From MED-G82 sp964342675 (GTDB lineage Bacteria > Pseudomonadota > Gammaproteobacteria > Magnimaribacterales > D2472), in assembly GCA_964342675.1 (NCBI GenBank), contig CAYFFR010000023.1:1-23453 (forward strand): 23,453 bases of DNA. Reading direction: 5' to 3'. Within the stretch, counting starts at the first letter, position 1; every line of letters begins with the position of its first letter. The translations under genes and the position numbers were made by a program. This document shows positions 23,161-23,453 of this stretch, one piece after another. A model generated the notes under the pieces. The model was not told the DNA's origin and did no database searches. It saw only the letters and a program-made list of their open reading frames with translations.

Positions 23161-23453
23161 ATGGCAAAATTAAAATTAAAGTTTTCGAATTTTTTCACGT
23201 TCGTGTCGTCGCTAGTAATTGGGCTAGGATCGACGCAAGCAATTGCCCAGGAAGAGCCAAAAGCTGCAGGAGATGAATCATCAAATGAAGCTGAAGGTGG
23301 CTTAAGTGCTGGAGCTATAGCTGCTGCGATTGCAGCTGCTGCCGCTATTGCTGCTGTAAGTGATGATGATGATAGTGCACCGGCACCAACACCAGCACCA
23401 ACACCAGCGCCAACACCTGCGCCAACACCTGCGCCAACACCTGCGCCAACACC
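23161..23453 (+). CDS. Secreted Ala-rich protein with Pro-Ala-Pro-Thr repeat (3' end outside window)
   Basis: Only the first 97 codons are in the window and I do not recognise the family. The N-terminus is a signal peptide: basic MAKLKLK, a hydrophobic core (about 11-24) and a likely cleavage site after AIA at residue 29. Next comes a charged stretch with several Glu and Asp, then an Ala/Gly/Ile hydrophobic segment (46-66), then SDDDD (67-71), then Pro-Ala-Pro-Thr repeats running off the end. This layout (signal peptide, Gly/Ala helix, acid stop, Pro/Thr linker) looks like the start of a surface-exposed or outer-membrane-associated adhesin or autotransporter whose functional domain would lie downstream. 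Supported by a good ribosome-binding site and its own promoter. Codon use turns GC-rich in the repeat. Confidence 0.8.
   Translation, partial: MAKLKLKFSNFFTFVSSLVIGLGSTQAIAQEEPKAAGDESSNEAEGGLSAGAIAAAIAAAAAIAAVSDDDDSAPAPTPAPTPAPTPAPTPAPTPAPT
23383..23453 (+). repeat. 12-bp in-frame tandem repeat (Pro-Ala-Pro-Thr linker)
   Basis: Five full units plus 11 bases of a sixth. Two copies read GCACCAACACCA, three read GCGCCAACACCT, and the partial unit matches the latter. Each unit encodes four residues (Ala-Pro-Thr-Pro in this phase). The array continues beyond the window, so the total copy number is unknown. The near-identical units suggest recent expansion by slippage. Confidence 0.95.

Noticed and set aside
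23383..23453. Tandem repeat as a possible CRISPR array
   Set aside because: The 12-bp units are contiguous, without spacers, in frame and coding.

Overview
The window is an AT-rich, tightly packed bacterial chromosome segment, probably from a marine gammaproteobacterium with a streamlined genome. SAR86-like is my best guess, from the low GC, the gamma/beta-type homodimeric pyruvate dehydrogenase E1, the DUF3604 protein and the tiny intergenic gaps; no rRNA or marker gene settles it. Several genes need TTG or GTG starts. I see no insertion sequence, phage, CRISPR or integrase.

Layout. (1) 1-1240, minus: 5' part of an aldehyde dehydrogenase gene with its own good promoter. (2) 1315-9382, minus: eight genes in one apparent operon, every junction an overlap or a gap of 12 nt or less. 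In transcription order they are a short-chain sugar epimerase/reductase, a membrane-anchored WbpM/PglF-type UDP-sugar 4,6-dehydratase, a secreted sorbosone dehydrogenase-type PQQ enzyme, an inositol-monophosphatase-family phosphatase, a D-2-hydroxyacid dehydrogenase, an HpcH/HpaI pyruvate aldolase, a KdsB-like cytidylyltransferase and an ELM1/DUF1022-family GT-B-like protein. (3) 9429-10422, plus: a divergent small PglC-like phosphoglycosyl transferase overlapping a TerB-like gene. (4) 10412-14399, minus: an overlapping pair, a membrane-anchored DUF3604 protein and a secreted type-B carboxylesterase. (5) 14494-15699, plus: an HsaA-like flavin monooxygenase. (6) 15700-20369, minus: aceE-aceF followed by an SDR protein that lacks the catalytic Tyr; no lpd follows. 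(7) 20435-21310, plus: a luciferase-like flavin oxidoreductase. (8) 21315-22903, minus: a KstD-like FAD dehydrogenase 24 nt behind a tRNA-Pro(GGG) gene. (9) 23161 to the end, plus: start of a secreted Ala-rich protein with a Pro-Ala-Pro-Thr repeat.

How it fits together. Regions 2-3 look like a surface-glycan locus. The dehydratase and reductase would make a UDP-linked deoxysugar, the phosphoglycosyl transferase would load it on undecaprenyl phosphate, and the five-gene aldolase/dehydrogenase/phosphatase/CMP-transferase/GT-B block looks like a route to a CMP-activated 3-deoxy-2-ulosonic acid built by a pyruvate aldolase rather than a KdsA/NeuB-type PEP synthase. That block is the best candidate for an undescribed system. 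Regions 4-8 combine central metabolism (PDH) with enzymes resembling steroid or cyclic-terpenoid catabolism (HsaA-like, KstD-like, SDR, luciferase-like, esterase), scattered rather than in one operon.
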